From NCBI GenBank assembly GCA_963717705.1, contig CAVQWT010000002.1, positions 804,277 through 868,276 of the forward strand: 64,000 nucleotides of DNA. Direction: 5' to 3'. The notes beneath the pieces are model-generated. The model made no database searches and had not been told where the DNA came from. It saw only the letters and a list, made by a program, of their open reading frames with translations. Position 1 is the stretch's first letter. Each line of letters opens with the position of its first letter. The DNA is from CAVQWT01 sp963717705. Lineage in GTDB: Bacteria; Pseudomonadota; Gammaproteobacteria; Burkholderiales; Casimicrobiaceae. Of this stretch, positions 50,599 to 58,233 are shown one piece after another. The translations under genes and the position numbers were made by a program.

Positions 50599-51360
50599 GG
50601 CATTCGCGGCCTCGCGCGTTGAGGTCACGTTTCGCAACAACCAGAACACACAGGCGAACGTGGCAACGCACAGCGGGGCCCACATGGGTAGCTCTCCTGG
50701 CCACTGCGCCAGCCCTCGGCGGATCGCGAGCACCGAGTTGACGGAGAGGACGAAGAGGTAGAGAGCTGCCTGTATCCCAGCAAGAGCGCTGAGCGAGTAG
50801 CCCAATGGTTGGCGTCGCCAAAGAAGTACACCGCCGATTGCGAGCGCTGGAACCATGAAACCTAGATCGAGCGCTGCGACGAGGCGGAAGACCTCTGGTG
50901 AACCGGGCGCAGGCCGATTGGCGAACACATGTAGTCCCCACATGACCAACCACACCGCCGAGAGGCACAGGGCAACCCCGGCAAGGTACCCCCCCAGGAG
51001 TCGCACAGGCGTGCCAGGAGAGTAGGTGTTCGCAAGGCGCGTGATCCGATCCGACGTGAACTCGGAGATGAGTGCCACAAAGGCCGCTACGAAGAGCGCG
51101 ATGTACAACGGGAACATCGCGTTCAAGGCAGCGCCGAGCATGTAGAAGGCGTAGTTGTAGATGCCGTAGCCGAGCAGCCCGAGGCGCGCGAGCTGCCAGC
51201 GCGGTTGGCTCGGTCTTGTGCCGGTGAGTGCGGCCGCCAATAAGGGGCAGACCAACAATAGCGTGACGGCGTCGTTACCAAGCCAGCTGAGGGCGATCCA
51301 AGCGATGTCGCGATATGGGTTCAGCAGCACGCCAAAGGCTGACTGCAAGGACATGCCCAC
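50593..51360 (-). CDS. Multi-TM membrane protein (cassette gene)
   Basis: 255 aa, seven or so TM segments. No family recognised. GTG 51360 is the first canonical start, but the open frame continues upstream as TPRATRTRASLPTLVLLVGM, a basic tip plus membrane segment that looks genuinely coded; its first codon would be ATC. The original start may have been mutated or lost. The stop lies in the attC right core. Confidence 0.75.
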   Translation of the reverse strand: MGMSLQSAFGVLLNPYRDIAWIALSWLGNDAVTLLLVCPLLAAALTGTRPSQPRWQLARLGLLGYGIYNYAFYMLGAALNAMFPLYIALFVAAFVALISEFTSDRITRLANTYSPGTPVRLLGGYLAGVALCLSAVWLVMWGLHVFANRPAPGSPEVFRLVAALDLGFMVPALAIGGVLLWRRQPLGYSLSALAGIQAALYLFVLSVNSVLAIRRGLAQWPGELPMWAPLCVATFACVFWLLRNVTSTREAANAA

Positions 51361-51421
51361 GAGGAGTACAAGCGTCGGGAGGGATGCGCGCGTTCGAGTG
51401 GCTCGGGGAGTGATTGATGCC

Positions 51422-51517
51422 GCCTAACGTTGTGGCTGAGCGGCAGCCGGAACGCGTAGCGCGGAGGGTACCGGCCAGCACCCCTGGCCGGCTGTCCGCT
51501 CGAGGCACCTGTTCGGC
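51422..51517 (-). repeat. attC site
   Basis: Left core GCCTAAC (51422-51428), right core altered to GTTCGGC (51511-51517), 96 bp; arms GGGTACCGGCCAGCACCCCTGGCCGGC. Confidence 0.75.
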
Positions 51518-51527
51518 GTCACTTCGC

Positions 51528-51938
51528 TCATTTGGCGCGCATTCTGTTGTTCTTGGCGTTGTGCTCAAGCTCACATAGCCCGAGTTCCTCCATGAGCGGA
51601 GGCACGTAGACCCCGAAGCGGCCACGTAGCCCCTTCTTCAGACCGTACCAGCCACCGACGGGGTTTGCTTCTGAACGCCCCCAGGCCTCTACCGTTCCTT
51701 CTTTGGCTGGTTTCTGCTCATCAGCTCCACCAAGTTCCACCCAGTCGCCTGCCTTCTTGAGCATGGCGTGCAGGTCTTTAATGCACCGCGCGTCGTAGTG
51801 CAGCACCGTACTGCCGACCGTGCAGACAAGGATCCTCTTCCCGTCCTTCTCGTCAGTGTGCATCGTGTACGCGGAGGTGCCCGGTGGCGTCTTCAGCTTC
51901 CACGGATTGTCTTTGGAACGACTTGGTAGCGTGACCAG
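51528..51938 (-). CDS. Conserved hypothetical protein, probable non-ATG start (cassette gene)
   Basis: 136 aa from CTG 51938, or 111 aa from ATG 51863. Coding-like sequence (RSKDNPWKLKTPPGTSAYTMHTDE) continues upstream of the ATG, and AAGGGG lies 6 bp before the CTG. The core LVCTVGSTVLHYDARCIKDLHAMLKKAGDWVELG and WYGLKKGLRGRFGVYVPPLMEE recall a conserved family of unknown function. CTG start is inference. Confidence 0.65.
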   Translation of the reverse strand: MVTLPSRSKDNPWKLKTPPGTSAYTMHTDEKDGKRILVCTVGSTVLHYDARCIKDLHAMLKKAGDWVELGGADEQKPAKEGTVEAWGRSEANPVGGWYGLKKGLRGRFGVYVPPLMEELGLCELEHNAKNNRMRAK

Positions 51939-51979
51939 GAAAATCCCCTTAGTGATAGGTGAACCGTCTCTGCTGTGAC

Positions 51980-52063
51980 GCCTAACGTATCAAGCTAACC
52001 GGCGGGCCGCTGCGCGGGCGAAGCCCCGCATGCGGGACGTCCGCGTTGAGCGACGGGTTAGGC
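51980..52063 (-). repeat. attC site
   Basis: Left core GCCTAAC (51980-51986), right core GTTAGGC (52057-52063), 84 bp; arms GCGCGGGCGAAGCCCCGCATGCGGGACGTCCGC resemble 49220-49304. Confidence 0.8.
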
Positions 52064-52522
52064 GGCATTTGATTTGGCCAGTTGTGAAGCGATGAATTGG
52101 GACCACACCTCATCAGGCTGCCAAATCTCCCGAAGGAGAGCGAATGCGCGTTCTTCGGGCCAGCCCTCGCGCATGCGGCGATAGAGCCCGAGAAACGCCG
52201 TGACCCGCATGTTAGCGGCGCAATGTAGCCACACCCGGAGGTGCTTGTGGCGGTCCATGGCATCGAAGAATTTGGCCAAATCACTTTCTGTCGGGGCGGC
52301 GAACTGCACCGGAATGTGGATGTACTCAAGCCCGAGCTTCTGAACCGAAGCTGCCTCGTCTTTCAACGAGTAGCGTGGATCGTCGTGTAATGCCAGGTTA
52401 ATTACGACGTCGTAACCCGCCTCTGCGATAGCAGCGAGCTGATCCTCGCGAGGCTGTCCTGACGTAGCGAGATCGGGTGCCACTTCGCGGTAGTTGTAGA
52501 TCTCGCCGACGGAGGTGGCCAT
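52058..52522 (-). CDS. Protein-tyrosine-phosphatase-like protein with C-x4-R loop (cassette gene)
   Basis: 154 aa. LATSGQPREDQLAAIAEAGYDVVINLAL and WLHCAANMRVTAFLGLYRRM match the DSP-like DUF442 phosphatases found in many genomes. The signature has C101 and R106, only four residues apart, instead of the canonical C-x5-R, so catalysis is uncertain. Stop in attC. ATG 52522. Confidence 0.8.
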   Translation of the reverse strand: MATSVGEIYNYREVAPDLATSGQPREDQLAAIAEAGYDVVINLALHDDPRYSLKDEAASVQKLGLEYIHIPVQFAAPTESDLAKFFDAMDRHKHLRVWLHCAANMRVTAFLGLYRRMREGWPEERAFALLREIWQPDEVWSQFIASQLAKSNAA

Positions 52523-52531
52523 GGAGATGCC

Positions 52532-52594
52532 GCCTAACGTTCGAGCTAACCGGGCGCCCTGCCGTTGGTGCTCCGGTTGAGCGAGGGGTTAGGC
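52532..52594 (-). repeat. attC site
   Basis: Left core GCCTAAC (52532-52538), right core GTTAGGC (52588-52594), 63 bp, with TTCGAGCTAACCGG / CCGGTTGAGCGAGG. Confidence 0.85.
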
Positions 52595-52963
52595 CGCAGC
52601 GGGTTGCTGGACAATTTGAAGCTCGTTTCCAGAAGGGTCTCGGAGCGTTGCGAGAGTGCCGCCCCAAGACTGCTTCTCCGGTAGCCCAGTGAACGTCACT
52701 CCCATGGCCACGAGTTCCTCGTGCTTCCTCTCAACGTCTTGAACTGTGAACGACAAACCAGTGAAGCGCCCGACTAAAACTCTATCTTCCTCCGGTGCGT
52801 CGTCGGCTACCGCTTCCACCACCAATTCGGTGCTACCGGCCTTGAATACGCAGTAGCCATACTGGCTTCCATCTGCCTTGATCGCCAGCCCCAGTTTCTT
52901 TGAGTAGAACTGCTTCGCTGAATCTATGTCCTTGACAAAAACCCGCGCAGTATTCAGTTCCAT
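52589..52963 (-). CDS. VOC-family protein (cassette gene)
   Basis: 124 aa. LNTARVFVKDIDSAKQFYSKKLGLAIKADGSQ, TGLSFTVQDVERKHEELVAMGV and LRDPSGNELQIVQ are the two VOC repeats. ATG 52963 is preferred to an upstream ATG four codons away. Stop in attC. Confidence 0.88.
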   Translation of the reverse strand: MELNTARVFVKDIDSAKQFYSKKLGLAIKADGSQYGYCVFKAGSTELVVEAVADDAPEEDRVLVGRFTGLSFTVQDVERKHEELVAMGVTFTGLPEKQSWGGTLATLRDPSGNELQIVQQPAAA

Positions 52964-53036
52964 GGTGTTCCTCAAGGGCTGAGAAGTACGACAGGATCTT
53001 GACGGCTGCGGGCGGCCACGGAAGGTGGGTTCTGCG

Positions 53037-53114
53037 GCCTAACGACCCGGTTCACCGGGCGGCGACGGGCGCCGAAGGCGGCTGTTGACGCTCCGGTGGA
53101 ACTGGAGGTTAGGC
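53037..53114 (-). repeat. attC site
   Basis: Left core GCCTAAC (53037-53043), right core GTTAGGC (53108-53114), 78 bp; arms CGACGGGCGCCG / CGGCGGCTGTTG-type pairing. Confidence 0.8.
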
Positions 53115-53118
53115 GGCA

Positions 53119-53760
53119 TCACTTCTTTGCGCCCACCGTGTCCAGCATCGCTCCGGAGATTACATGCTCACCGCGCTTGCGTAGTTCCTCAGCCGCATTA
53201 ATGCGATCTCGTTCTTCCTTGTTTTGGCTCAGTTTCCACTTGCCGACCATCTTGGTTACCTGAATCTCAATACCGACGATGGCCGACAGCATTTGGTCGA
53301 TGTATTCAGGGGAAGAATCCGTCATCTTCCAAGGCCTGGGCGAGCCGGTCTGTCCTTCATGGGTTCGTGTAAGTCGCGCCACGAGGCCACGGACGAACCG
53401 GTCGTCGTCCTTGATATGCAGGTTCCCGTGCACGTGGACAACGCGGTAGTTCCAAGTCGGGACCTGCTTGTGGAAATCGCGCTTGCTGGGGTACCAGTTC
53501 GGCGAGATATACGCATCGTCGGCGCGGAAGATCACCAATGCCCCGTCACCGTCCTTGGCTTCCTTCCACAACGGGTTCGCGCGGGCAACGTGCGCGGGGA
53601 TCTTTCTCGGACTTTTGCTTGCCTCGTCGATCAAGAACGGAACGTGATTGGCATCGAGGCCGTTTGGACCATTCACAACCAAAGCACCAAGTGGGTACGC
53701 GGCGATCGTCCGCAGGAGTTCCTCCTCGCGTGCTTCGTCAAAGTGCTCTGGCAAGTACAT
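53119..53760 (-). CDS. PaiB-family FMN-binding transcriptional regulator (cassette gene)
   Basis: 213 aa. MYLPEHFDEAREEELLRTIAAYPLGALVV, ANHVPFLID, HVARANPLWKEA, ISPNWYPSK and VPTWNYRVVHVHGNLHI are the PaiB (FMN-binding negative regulator) signature. PaiB in Bacillus represses sporulation and protease genes; gram-negative roles are unknown. Normal length. ATG 53760. Confidence 0.9.
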   Translation of the reverse strand: MYLPEHFDEAREEELLRTIAAYPLGALVVNGPNGLDANHVPFLIDEASKSPRKIPAHVARANPLWKEAKDGDGALVIFRADDAYISPNWYPSKRDFHKQVPTWNYRVVHVHGNLHIKDDDRFVRGLVARLTRTHEGQTGSPRPWKMTDSSPEYIDQMLSAIVGIEIQVTKMVGKWKLSQNKEERDRINAAEELRKRGEHVISGAMLDTVGAKK

Positions 53761-53822
53761 GTGCTACCTCTTTGTACCGAAGAAACTCAATTGTGCCCAC
53801 CATCCGCGCACGGTCTCTGCCG

Positions 53823-53937
53823 CCTTACGTTGGAGGTGAGGCGACCCGCAACGGCATGGGCCGCTCCAGCCAGCGGTGGTCATTCTGGCCTCCGCTGCCC
53901 ATGCCATTGCGGGTCGCCTCGACCGACGGGTTAGGCC
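53823..53937 (-). repeat. attC site with unusual left core
   Basis: Left core GCCTTAC (53823-53829), right core GTTAGGC (53931-53937), 115 bp. TAC replaces AAC at the crossover side. The arms GAGGCGACCCGCAACGGCATGGG / CCCATGCCATTGCGGGTCGCCTC are nearly perfect complements. Confidence 0.7.
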
Positions 53938-53956
53938 CCATTGCAAGTGTCACGGA

Positions 53957-54418
53957 CTACTTGGCGGACTTGGCCAGGTTGTGCAGCTCACGTTGCATTG
54001 CCTGCTGTTCCTTGATTGATGTCACGAGGCGCTTGTCCGCCTCCTTGACGATCTGGAGCAGGAGGCTCGAATCGGGATCCTTCCAGTTGCCACCGGACCC
54101 TCGCGCCATGTACGCAACCGCGCGTGCGAACTCAGCCAATGTGAGTTCAGCGCTACCGCCCCGAGCGGGCATGGCGCGCACACCGACCCAGGCGTGGCCT
54201 GTCAGAACGTGCTGGCCCTCGGCGATCAAGGGTGCCCAGGCAGCACGATCGCCGAACTTCGGCGCATGAGCGACGCCGGTCTCGTGGCAAGCGACACACA
54301 CCGTCTTGTAGACCTGCTCGCCAGACTTGTTGCCTTGCAGGATAGGCGACTGCGCGTACGCGGCGTGAACAAGAACGAGGGCAAGCGGGAGCAAGAAAAC
54401 ACGAGTGTGAAACGACAT
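53957..54418 (-). CDS. Exported c-type cytochrome (cytochrome c5-like, cassette gene)
   Basis: 153 aa. Signal peptide (LLPLALVLVHAAYAQ), CVACH heme motif at C41-C44-H45, and VRAMPARGG (likely axial Met) as in cytochrome c5-type proteins. A helical C-terminal extension follows the heme domain. Probably an electron carrier in the periplasm. ATG 54418. Confidence 0.88.
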   Translation of the reverse strand: MSFHTRVFLLPLALVLVHAAYAQSPILQGNKSGEQVYKTVCVACHETGVAHAPKFGDRAAWAPLIAEGQHVLTGHAWVGVRAMPARGGSAELTLAEFARAVAYMARGSGGNWKDPDSSLLLQIVKEADKRLVTSIKEQQAMQRELHNLAKSAK

Positions 54419-54458
54419 GGCGATGTTCTCCAGGTTGACGAAGTTGGAGGTTTATGGG

Positions 54459-54548
54459 GCCTAACGAAACCAGGTAACCGGCGCGCCGGTCGATGCCGAC
54501 AAGAAAGAAGCCCTAAACGGCGCGTCCGAGTTGACCGCCGGGTTAGGC
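54459..54548 (-). repeat. attC site
   Basis: Left core GCCTAAC (54459-54465), right core GTTAGGC (54542-54548), 90 bp; arms ACCGGCGCGCCG / AACGGCGCGTCCGAG. Closely related to the attC of the triplicated cassette. Confidence 0.85.
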
Positions 54549-54588
54549 GTAGCGCCGCCGGCACCGACCTTCGGATTTGAGCGATGGC

Positions 54589-54831
54589 TTAGAGCCATAC
54601 GAATGTGACAAACGCATCGAGTACGGATGCGCGCAAGGAGCGGGGGGCGAAAATGCCAAAGGCAACGGCAGCGATGCCAACGACCGCCAGTAGCCACACG
54701 AAAAGCGGTGTATCCGGCGCGTAGGTAGAACGGATGGCGCCGGCGAAGAGCAAGATGAACGCGCCGAACGCTAAGAAGAACCACCCGGCCATGCGGTTCG
54801 CGAGATCGGAGGTGTTGTGGCCCGCGTTCAT
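54589..54831 (-). CDS. Two-TM membrane protein (cassette gene)
   Basis: 80 aa. Hydrophobic segments MAGWFFLAFGAFILLFAGAI and PLFVWLLAVVGIAAVAFGIFAP. Unrecognised. ATG 54831, about 8 bp from the cassette boundary. Confidence 0.7.
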   Translation of the reverse strand: MNAGHNTSDLANRMAGWFFLAFGAFILLFAGAIRSTYAPDTPLFVWLLAVVGIAAVAFGIFAPRSLRASVLDAFVTFVWL

Positions 54832-54838
54832 GGTCTAC

Positions 54839-54928
54839 GCCTAACGAAACGAGGTAACCGGCGCGCCGATTAACGCTGACAAGAACGATTCCCTAAACGG
54901 CGCGTCCGAGTTGACCGCCGGGTTAGGC
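54839..54928 (-). repeat. attC site of triplicated cassette, copy 1
   Basis: Left core GCCTAAC (54839-54845), right core GTTAGGC (54922-54928), 90 bp. Same sequence as 57864-57953 and 61881-61970. Confidence 0.85.
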
Positions 54929-54941
54929 CACGGTGCCGCAC

Positions 54942-55169
54942 TCATTGCTTCGGCTCGGGAATGTCGTTGCAAATGGCGCAGTGTTGGCCTTTGCGCGAGC
55001 GATAAATTCGTGTGGCCGTGAACACGGCGCTGGCGAGAACCCCCCAGCCGAGAGCAAATGACAATGCCTGGGCGAGCTCGTGACCCTTGAGCAGTTCGAC
55101 CGTCGTCAAGACCGCAAACGCGACGAAGGCAACGAAGAGGAAGCGTTTGATCCAGAACGGACGGCCCAT
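54942..55169 (-). CDS. Two-TM protein of triplicated cassette, copy 1
   Basis: 75 aa. Basic N-terminus, TM segments LFVAFVAFAVLTTVELL and ALSFALGWGVLASAVFTAT, then RSRKGQHCAICNDIPEPKQ with a C-x-x-C pair. Repeated at 57967-58194 and 61984-62211; residue 4 is Pro here, Ala and Thr there. The complete 364-bp cassette is copied, not only the gene. ATG 55169. Confidence 0.75.
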   Translation of the reverse strand: MGRPFWIKRFLFVAFVAFAVLTTVELLKGHELAQALSFALGWGVLASAVFTATRIYRSRKGQHCAICNDIPEPKQ

Positions 55170-55202
55170 ATTGGTACTGCCTTTCTGCGAGAGTTAAAAG
55201 TG

Positions 55203-55293
55203 GCCTAACGGCTAAGCTAGCCGGCCCGCGGCCACCGACGCGCGCGAGCAAGAAGCCGCGTACCCGCGGGTCCGGTTGAGCGCGATGTTAGGC
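55203..55293 (-). repeat. attC site
   Basis: Left core GCCTAAC (55203-55209), right core GTTAGGC (55287-55293), 91 bp; arms AGCCGGCCCGCGGCC / GTACCCGCGGGTCCGG. Confidence 0.8.
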
Positions 55294-55360
55294 ATCATGC
55301 GAGCGCGGGCAGGATGCTTTATTTGAGCTGAAATAGTCCAATTTCTGAACCAGCGATTGA

Positions 55361-55927
55361 CTACCCGTCAAGCATTGACACCGGACACGCACCGTGCATG
55401 GCGGGCCTACGATAGCAATTGCATTTGCGTGCTTCTGCACGGTCTCCAGTAGCAACTGGGTAGCCTTTCGAATGCCTCTTCAACGGGTGGATTCCCGCAT
55501 GGACATAGGAATTAAGCGCGCCCCATGAGCTTTCCTTGAAGCTGCTGAGCACTTGATATGCCACCGCCGGTGCCGTCTTAGCCAAGGCGCGGATCATTTC
55601 ATTTGTAGCAGGGAGAGTCTTCGCGGACTGCTCGGCCTCGAGAGTCAAGTCGGCTGTCAGTTTTTCAATGTGCTCAGCGGTTGCGGCATAAAAGGCCCAA
55701 ACCGCGCGAACGGCAGCTTCATACTGAGCTCGATGCGCCACTAACGCCGACGCGACAAGCGTGTTGGCGAGGAGCAGCCGAACAGCAGAAGCGTGCTCAA
55801 GTGAAAGGGAACTGGCCCAATGACTTACGCGCTTGCGGTCCGAGGGCTCGTAGAGCGGCAACGAGAAGGCAACGCTTAACTCATCACCCATTTGTTTGGA
55901 CGCGTCCATGAGTTCTGTTCCGGGCAT
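55361..55927 (-). CDS. Conserved hypothetical helical protein, probable C-terminal frameshift (cassette gene)
   Basis: 188 aa. LEHASAVRLLLANTLVASALVAHRAQYEAAVRAVWAFYAATAEHI and LNSYVHAGIHPLKRHSKGYPV resemble an uncharacterised family common in integrons. After residue about 148 the frame becomes Arg/Cys-rich (ARKCNCYRRP), while the next frame reads QLLLETVQKHANAIAIVG and runs to a TAA in the attC right core, as expected of an intact cassette gene. A net one-base shift near 55480-55490 is likely. Confidence 0.65.
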   Translation of the reverse strand: MPGTELMDASKQMGDELSVAFSLPLYEPSDRKRVSHWASSLSLEHASAVRLLLANTLVASALVAHRAQYEAAVRAVWAFYAATAEHIEKLTADLTLEAEQSAKTLPATNEMIRALAKTAPAVAYQVLSSFKESSWGALNSYVHAGIHPLKRHSKGYPVATGDRAEARKCNCYRRPAMHGACPVSMLDG

Positions 55928-55936
55928 ATGGATGAC

Positions 55937-56000
55937 GCCTAACGCTCCGGTTCAGCGGCGGACCGCGCAGCGGACTGTCCGCTGGAACCGGTTGTTGGGC
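55937..56000 (-). repeat. attC site
   Basis: Left core GCCTAAC (55937-55943), right core GTTGGGC (55994-56000), 64 bp, arms CCGGTTCAGCGGCGGACCGC / GCGGACTGTCCGCTGGAACCGG. Confidence 0.8.
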
Positions 56001-56012
56001 ATCGAGCCACTC

Positions 56013-56453
56013 CTACCGTTTCCTGGATTTTCGGAGGGCCGCAACTGGATCGGCATCTGCGGCGAGACCCTCCACTACGGCACGAACGATAAGTTTGTCC
56101 TTTGCAATCGCAAATGCTTGCGCCGAAAGGTAGTTCCCGGTACCTACGGAACGCGCAATGACGACTATCTCTTGCTGTTGGTCTCCATCGACATCGGCAA
56201 GGATGACCTTCTCGATAACACCGTCGCGAGCGCGAACAAGCCCGGAAGTGAAGAATGCAGTCTCGTCCGGAGCCGCCGCGGCCTCATAGAGCCGCACGCT
56301 GAAGCTGCCAATGGACCGCGCCTCAAAGTCTCCCTCCGCCACGACTATCGTCCTGCCGGTTGGGTGCGTGAGCTTCGAAACGAAGCGGTCTTGCGCCGCC
56401 GCATGAACTGAAGCTGCAAGGAGCAACACCATTGCAGTCACCCAGACTCTCAT
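56013..56453 (-). CDS. PliI-like periplasmic inhibitor of I-type lysozyme (cassette gene)
   Basis: 146 aa. Signal peptide (VLLLAASVHAAAQ), then HPTGRTIVVAEGDFEARSIGSFSVRLYE, DGVIEKVILADVDGDQQQEIVVIARSVGTGNYLSAQAF, matching PliI-family inhibitors of invertebrate-type lysozymes. It would protect the cell wall in the periplasm, for example against animal or protist lysozyme. ATG 56453 is chosen because GGAGAAG precedes it. Confidence 0.75.
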   Translation of the reverse strand: MRVWVTAMVLLLAASVHAAAQDRFVSKLTHPTGRTIVVAEGDFEARSIGSFSVRLYEAAAAPDETAFFTSGLVRARDGVIEKVILADVDGDQQQEIVVIARSVGTGNYLSAQAFAIAKDKLIVRAVVEGLAADADPVAALRKSRKR

Positions 56454-56495
56454 CACCACTTCTCCTCTCGGCCAATGTCCATAACCTCAAACGAT

Positions 56496-56573
56496 GCCCA
56501 ACGATGGAGTTCAGCCGCGGCGCACGAGGAGCGAAGCGACGAGAGCGACGTCGGCTGCAACGAGTGGTTAGGC
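56496..56573 (-). repeat. attC site
   Basis: Left core GCCCAAC (56496-56502), right core GTTAGGC (56567-56573), 78 bp; arms GGCGCACGAGGAGCGAAGCGACGAGAGCGACG are only partly complementary. Confidence 0.7.
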
Positions 56574-56594
56574 TTCACTTGCGCTCGGCCCAGG

Positions 56595-56966
56595 CTAGCT
56601 CTTGGCTGCCACAGCAGTAAGCGTGACCAAGTACGTTTCGCCATTTGCTCGAAGTAGTCGCAGGATCAAAGTCTCTCCAGGCTTCTTCTTCATGCGTTCG
56701 GCCATTGTGGAAGCGCTGGCTCCCGCTACTTTGATGCCTTCTACTTCAACGATGCTATCGCCTGCAACGACGCCAGCAATCGCTGCAGGCATTCCTGGCT
56801 GAACGCTCTGAACGAATACAGATTTCAGCGTCGGGTTGAAGATTCCGTCTGCGTCAACCTTGGCTACAAAGCCAAAGGTGCCTCTTGATTCTATTGCGAA
56901 GACGGCACCGGCTGCGAAAGCGGCGATCAGTGCTAAAGCTGAGCGGCGGGATGTGCGGTGGGGCAT
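56595..56966 (-). CDS. PDZ-domain protein with N-terminal anchor (cassette gene)
   Basis: 123 aa. Signal or anchor (RRSALALIAAFAAGAVFAIESRG), then GTFGFVAKVDADG, VQPGMPAAIAGVVAGDSIVEVEGIKVAG and GETLILRLLRANG, a compact PDZ domain. No protease domain is present, so it may regulate or tether envelope proteases. ATG 56966, about 9 bp from the boundary. Confidence 0.85.
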   Translation of the reverse strand: MPHRTSRRSALALIAAFAAGAVFAIESRGTFGFVAKVDADGIFNPTLKSVFVQSVQPGMPAAIAGVVAGDSIVEVEGIKVAGASASTMAERMKKKPGETLILRLLRANGETYLVTLTAVAAKS

Positions 56967-56980
56967 CTTGTGAAGCCTAA

Positions 56981-57277
56981 CGAAAGAAGTTAAGCGGCGC
57001 CGCGCCGACGCCCGCGCAGCAGCCGGTCCGCCGGCCGGCGTCCGCTTGAACGGCGGGTTAGGCCCGACGCGATAGCACGGCCACGTCGCTTCACCGAAGC
57101 ACCCATCGGCATAACCTTCCAACGCAGGCGCGATTGCAACGAGCCAAGCTGGCACCACCGGACACGCGACCGCTGCCTGGGCGCGGGGCCCCTGCCCACA
57201 TTACGCCGTGGGCGGGAGAGACGCGACTGCCAGAGCAATTGGGCGCGGGGCACACGGGATCTCGACGTGAGGCCTAA
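56981..57277 (-). repeat. Repeated gene-less cassette, copy 14 (furthest from attI)
   Basis: 297 bp, attC 56975-57063. Part of a 14-copy family with attC of 88 bp and a unique part of about 208 bp. This copy has one extra base in attC and is related to copy 58530-58825. A short ORF begins MGASVKRRGRAIASG but is shifted within attC. Confidence 0.85.
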
Positions 57278-57573
57278 CGAAAGAAGTTAAGCGGCGCCGC
57301 GCCGCCGCCCGCACGGAGCCGGTCCGCCGGCCGGCGTCCGCTTGAACGGCGGGTTAGGCCCGACGCGATAGCACGGCCACACCGCTTCACCGAAGCACCC
57401 ATTGGCACGACCTCCCAACGCAGGCACGATTGCAACGAGCCAAGTTGGCACCACCGGACACGCGACCGTTGCCTAGGCGCGGGGCCCCTGCCCACATTGC
57501 GCCGTGTGCGGGCGAGACGCGACTGCCAGAGCAATTGGGCGTGCGGGACACGTGATCTCGACGTGAGGCCTAA
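57278..57573 (-). repeat. Repeated gene-less cassette, copy 13
   Basis: 296 bp, attC 57272-57359. Nearly identical to copy 59122-59418: one substitution and one indel seen by eye. Confidence 0.85.
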
Positions 57574-57869
57574 CGAAAGAAGTTAAGCGGCGCCGCGCCG
57601 CCGCCCGCGCGGAGCCGGTCCGCCGGCCGGCGTCCGCTTGAACGGCGGGTTAGGCCCGACGCGATAGCACGGCCACACCGCTTCATCGAAGCACCCATCG
57701 GCACGACCTCCCAACGCAGGCACGATTGCAACCAGCCAAGCTGGCACCACCGGACACGCAACCGATGCCTGGGCGCGGGGCCCCTGCCCACATTACGACA
57801 TGGGCGCGCGAGACGCGACTGCCAGAGCAATTGGGCGCGGAGCACACGGGATCTCGACGTGAGGCCTAA
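57574..57869 (-). repeat. Repeated gene-less cassette, copy 12
   Basis: 296 bp, attC 57568-57655. No known gene. A 42-codon ORF (57570-57698) starts ATG 8 bp after GGGAGG and runs through attC to TAG; it is Arg-rich (MGASMKRCGRAIASGL, then RRSSGRRPADRLRAGG). A longer 91-codon frame has GTG start only. Neither shows coding-type substitution patterns among copies. Confidence 0.85.
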
Positions 57870-58233
57870 CGAAACGAGGTAACCGGCGCGCCGATTAACG
57901 CTGACAAGAACGATTCCCTAAACGGCGCGTCCGAGTTGACCGCCGGGTTAGGCCACGGTGCCGCACTCATTGCTTCGGCTCGGGAATGTCGTTGCAAATG
58001 GCGCAGTGTTGGCCTTTGCGCGAGCGATAAATTCGTGTGGCCGTGAACACGGCGCTGGCGAGAACCCCCCAGCCGAGAGCAAATGACAATGCCTGGGCGA
58101 GCTCGTGACCCTTGAGCAGTTCGACCGTCGTCAAGACCGCAAACGCGACGAAGGCAACGAAGAGGAAGCGTTTGATCCAGAACGCACGGCCCATATTGGT
58201 ACTGCCTTTCTGCGAGAGTTAAAAGTGGCCTAA
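57870..58233 (-). repeat. Triplicated two-TM-protein cassette, copy 2
   Basis: 364 bp, attC 57864-57953. By eye it differs from copy 1 (54845-55208) at one base, in codon 4 of the gene. Copy 3 is 61887-62253. Confidence 0.85.
57967..58194 (-). CDS. Two-TM protein of triplicated cassette, copy 2
   Basis: 75 aa, identical to copy 1 except Ala at residue 4 (base 58185). Same two TM segments and C-terminal HCAIC. ATG 58194. It sits inside the block of repeated gene-less cassettes. Confidence 0.75.
   Translation of the reverse strand: MGRAFWIKRFLFVAFVAFAVLTTVELLKGHELAQALSFALGWGVLASAVFTATRIYRSRKGQHCAICNDIPEPKQ

Noticed and set aside
57570..57845. 91-codon frame in each repeated cassette as a real gene
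   Set aside because: It begins with GTG or TTG only, lacks a consistent ribosome site, varies non-synonymously between copies and includes attC sequence.
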